Both the position numbers and the translations under genes were made by a program. A model generated the notes under the pieces. It had not been told where the DNA came from. It saw only the letters and a program-made list of their open reading frames with translations, and did no database searches. 64,000 nucleotides of DNA from Paralichthys olivaceus (taxonomy: Eukaryota; Chordata; Actinopteri; Pleuronectiformes; Paralichthyidae): positions 1,488,001 through 1,552,000 of the forward strand of contig NC_091111.1 of NCBI RefSeq assembly GCF_024713975.1, written 5' to 3'. Below, piece after piece: positions 61,904 through 64,000 of this stretch (position 1 is the stretch's first letter; every line of letters starts with the position of its first letter).

Positions 61904-63482
61904 ACCTTTTCAAACTTGAGCTTGACAGGTTTGGGATTGGTTGCAGTCACTGCCTCAGCAATCTCGTTGCCAATCTTAAACGCCTGCTCTTTGGTGGCTC
62001 CCTTCAGCAAAACAAACATGCTGCAAAGAACATGTCACCATGAATACAGCAAGTTGCCACAAAGCTGAGTGATCAGAGGAGTGGCTGATCTGTCAGAGGA
62101 AGTTCTGACATTTCCTACCACTAATGAGTAGGTCATCAGAACTTAGTATGACTTCCTTTCCTGTGTCTTAATGTACCATGTTACACATTATAAATAGTTT
62201 GCGGGAACAAGCTAATGTATGTGCAGCATATGATTCCTGCTGATGACAATCTCGGTACAGGACCAGCAAGAATTTCATTATATGACATTTTCAGTTGAAA
62301 AAAAACTGGCTGAGTTCTCTCCATCCAATGGCCATGTGCATCTGAAGTCATTAGAGAAGCACATGCGTTCTTGGGCTTCAAATCAGTTTCCTTCCTTCCT
62401 TCCTTAGGTGTAACTATAACAATTGTTAGTTGGGCCCTCATTGCTGTTCACACATCCTGTGAAGACATAACTGAAAATATCAAGAGGTTTGACATAAAGA
62501 GTGTCATGTAGATGGATTTCTGTGAGACACTTGATAAATGTGGGCGCAGATCTTTTTCTGTTTTCGTTACTGATGTGCAAAAAGAAGCAAAAAGTTAATT
62601 CAAGCTGTTTAAAACAAACCCAGCAAGAATTTAAAAAATCAAAGCGTTGTGAATGTGATAGCTGCAGCCATTGTGATACAGAGAGTTAACTTGGACCATT
62701 GAACTATTTGGTCAAAACAATCAAGAGGTTAATGACAGCAAACACTGTCTGATAGTTGAAAATGTTGGAGCTGCAAGAAAACAGAGCTCAGGTGCAATCA
62801 GTGAAAATAGTGACAGAACTGTTCACTGTGTTATCACAAGGTAAGAGACAGTGGAGTGCTTACCTGTCTGTGTCACCATATACAACACGCGCTCCCCATT
62901 TCTTTGTGTCGTTGACCAGTTTGATGGCTCTCTCCAGGGTTTCTCTGGCTTTGTGAACGATGCTGTCTCCAACCTGGAAACAACAGATGACAAGAACCAG
63001 ATGAATAAATATTATGGGAAAAGATTTGGGAAACACTGGCGCAGTGGTTCAACTATGGCCCTGATTATTTTTCTCTGCTTCTTCACACTAGAAGCAGAAA
63101 GGGCTTTGAGCATAGTGAAGCTGAAATTTGAAAACGAAACCAAAACAAATCTGTTGCTCTCTTCCTTGTTTCTTCTTTTTAATGCAAGCTTTGTTAGACT
63201 TTAGCATCACTTAAATATTATGAATAAACAAGTTCATCCTTCTCTCCTTCCCCCTCACTCTCACGGAGCAACCGTTGCTTACCTCCACACTGGGCATGCG
63301 GCCAGAGTAGTTGGCCGCAGCGTAGCCGAAGGTGACGTTGGCAATGAGCTTGAGTCCGAGCTGTCGGGCATCAAGCAGCTTCATGAGGGCTTTATCCTGC
63401 TTGCAGCCTTTCATTGACTGCTTCACCATGATCCTCGTGTTGAGGATTTCCTCCAGCATGCTGGGCAGGACTCCTTTACGCA
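57497..63482 (-). CDS. rev3l: REV3L, DNA polymerase zeta catalytic subunit, C-terminal 451 aa (8 exons; 5' part outside window)
   Basis: Minus-strand join, in coding order: 63482-63283, 62973-62864, 62020-61906, 61731-61594, 61298-61108, 60516-60270, 59511-59296, 57637-57497. All GT-AG, with consistent phases. The encoded piece covers the palm/thumb of a family B polymerase: KQSMKG and LKLIANVTFGY (motif B region), YGDTDS (motif C, catalytic Asp pair), then TKKRYVGYMYE, GIETVRRD and LNATYYITKQILPPLARMF. It ends with two cysteine clusters: CPVC with CSRC (CysA, zinc type), and CRNCNGC with CVSLDC (CysB, the [4Fe-4S] site that in this family binds POLD2/POLD3). The last residues are LRQLLEQF. 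Pol zeta extends DNA past lesions in translesion synthesis, together with REV7 and REV1. The first intron toward the 5' side runs off the right edge. Confidence 0.96.
57638..59295. other. rev3l last intron
   Basis: No gene seen. It contains the SINE at 58661-58915. The remainder is unremarkable. Confidence 0.6.
58661..58915 (+). mobile_element. tRNA-derived SINE
   Basis: Head GGGGGCTGTGGCTCAAAGGG (A-box-like), body GCCCAAGTGTCCTTGGGCAA, tail GTGAATGGGTGAATAGCAAA, AAGTGCTTCGAGTGGTCATC and GAGCTATATAAATACAGACC. Same family as 31266 and the reverse copy at 14766. Confidence 0.8.
59296..59511 (-). CDS. rev3l: rev3l exon, CysA cluster
   Basis: Encodes IQKASCSAAAGGEEAG, then KGTISQYFTTLHCPVCDELT and GVCSRC. 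The four cysteines of CPVC and CSRC form the CysA zinc site. The spacer before KGTISQ is the variable part of the exon. Confidence 0.95.
60270..60516 (-). CDS. rev3l: rev3l exon, C-terminal polymerase core
   Basis: Encodes RMMVYDRRLEPRVGERVPYV, then GMPGVPLIQLVRRPMEVL and LNATYYITKQILPPLARMFQ to SWYQELPR. Acceptor TCTCAG, donor GTGAGA. Confidence 0.96.
61108..61298 (-). CDS. rev3l: rev3l exon, thumb region
   Basis: Encodes ILERSIKLLFETRDISQVKQ through TFAKEYRGSGSYRPG to PALELT. The donor is GTGTGT, the first unit of a (GT)n microsatellite. Confidence 0.94.
61594..61731 (-). CDS. rev3l: rev3l exon, KKRY motif
   Basis: Encodes VYLPCVLQTKKRYVGYMYE and FDAKGIETVRRDGCPAVSK. KKRY is a conserved primer-template contact of family B polymerases. 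138 nt, phase 0 on both sides. Confidence 0.96.
61862..61902. repeat. (GT)n microsatellite next to a rev3l donor
   Basis: GT run with one TTTG interruption. On the minus strand it forms the start of the intron after the exon at 61906-62020. Confidence 0.9.
61906..62020 (-). CDS. rev3l: rev3l exon following the active site
   Basis: Encodes MFVLLKGATKEQAFKIGNEI and NPKPVKLKFEK. Its donor GTACAC runs straight into a (CA)n/(AC)n tract (61862-61902 on the plus strand). Confidence 0.95.
62864..62973 (-). CDS. rev3l: rev3l exon, catalytic YGDTDS motif
   Basis: Encodes VGDSIVHKARETLERAIKL and GARVVYGDTD, with the Ser codon split over the next junction. The two Asp residues of motif C bind the catalytic metals. 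Confidence 0.96.
63283..63482 (-). CDS. rev3l: rev3l exon, motif B region
   Basis: Encodes RKGVLPSMLEEILNTRIM, KQSMKG and LDARQLGLKLIANVTFGYAA up to GRMPSVE. In family B polymerases this helix (KxxxNSxYG-type) contacts the incoming nucleotide. Acceptor CCTCAG, donor GTAAGC. Confidence 0.95.
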
Positions 63483-63788
63483 CTGAGGACTAAACATGAA
63501 GAGTGAAAACATGAGAATATGTGCAGTGTGGCATATAAAAATAAAATGGAACAGGCTCCCAATCTGATTTGTGTCCCCTGACAGATCATATAGATGTATT
63601 TATCAAGGGTCATGATCTGTCTGGTCAATCGATTGACGACAAAACTGTTTAAAAAATACAGTTCTGACATTATTCTTACAATTGCTGTGACTGACCATTA
63701 CAAAGTCTTCACAACCTTATGCCTTTTATTAACAGGGAAAACCTGAACCAATGATGTGATGATGCCCACTGTCATCATTACACGTGTT
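63483..63788. other. rev3l intron at the window edge, left part
   Basis: No exon was recognised between 63483 and the MITE. The upstream neighbouring exon of rev3l lies outside the window. Confidence 0.6.
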
Positions 63789-64000
63789 AAAGGTCCAGTG
63801 TGTAAGATGAAGTGAAAGGGATCTATTGGCAGAAATTTTATGTAGAATAATCCTCATGATGTTTTCACTAGTTCATTTCATCTAAATTAAATGAATTGTA
63901 GTTTCCTTTACCCCAGAAAAGGCCCTTTATATTCAAATACTTTATATTCACATCGAGGGGACCCTCTCTACGGAGGCCGCCATGTTTTTTTACAGTAGCC
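63789..64000 (+). mobile_element. MITE, AAAGGT-ended family, copy D (cut by window edge)
   Basis: Begins AAAGGTCCAGTGTGTAAGAT exactly like copy A and follows it closely through GGAGGCCGCCATGTTTTTTT at the edge. Confidence 0.8.

Noticed and set aside
62851..63204. Plus-strand 117-codon frame over the rev3l active-site exon
   Set aside because: It is antisense to the exon with YGDTDS and has no independent support.

Overview
The window is vertebrate nuclear DNA and almost certainly comes from a ray-finned (teleost) fish. Genes are split by GT-AG introns, and the encoded proteins closely match vertebrate families. The introns and spacers carry fish-type repeats: L2-like LINE 3' ends, tRNA-derived SINEs, hAT and Harbinger-like MITEs, Tc1-like debris and many (GT)n tracts. 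Four protein-coding genes could be reconstructed exon by exon: rpf2 (+), slc16a10 (+), mfsd4b (+) and the last eight exons of rev3l (-). From general knowledge, the same four genes lie together in the human 6q21 region, so this is an old conserved neighbourhood and not a functional operon.

Layout. 1-4.1 kb: no recognised gene; a MITE, a 5'-truncated LINE and a long (AGT)n array. 4.18-12.71 kb: rpf2, 10 coding exons, 308 aa, a nucleolar 60S ribosome assembly factor. 13.9-43.9 kb: slc16a10, 6 coding exons, 500 aa, an aromatic amino acid and thyroid hormone transporter. Its 20-kb first intron is packed with transposon remains, including an internally deleted hAT element that still encodes a BED zinc finger. 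43.9-49.65 kb: 3'UTR, then a spacer with a minisatellite broken by a hAT MITE and a LINE. 49.66-56.07 kb: mfsd4b, 4 coding exons, 616 aa, a sodium/glucose-type MFS transporter. 57.50-63.48 kb: the 3' part of rev3l on the minus strand, convergent with mfsd4b; it encodes the C-terminal part of the DNA polymerase zeta catalytic subunit, with the YGDTDS active-site motif and both C-terminal cysteine clusters. The rest of rev3l lies beyond the right edge.

The four genes act in separate processes (ribosome assembly, amino acid/hormone transport, sugar transport, translesion synthesis). I found no sign of a new multi-gene system. The points most worth checking are small: splice sites built out of microsatellites in rev3l and mfsd4b, a PP1-docking-like motif at the mfsd4b N-terminus, the BED-only hAT copy, a perfect 26-bp palindrome in an rpf2 intron, and several well-bounded transposon insertions. 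No tRNA, rRNA or CRISPR locus was seen. Exon boundaries come from reading frame, splice consensus and family knowledge; no alignment was run.
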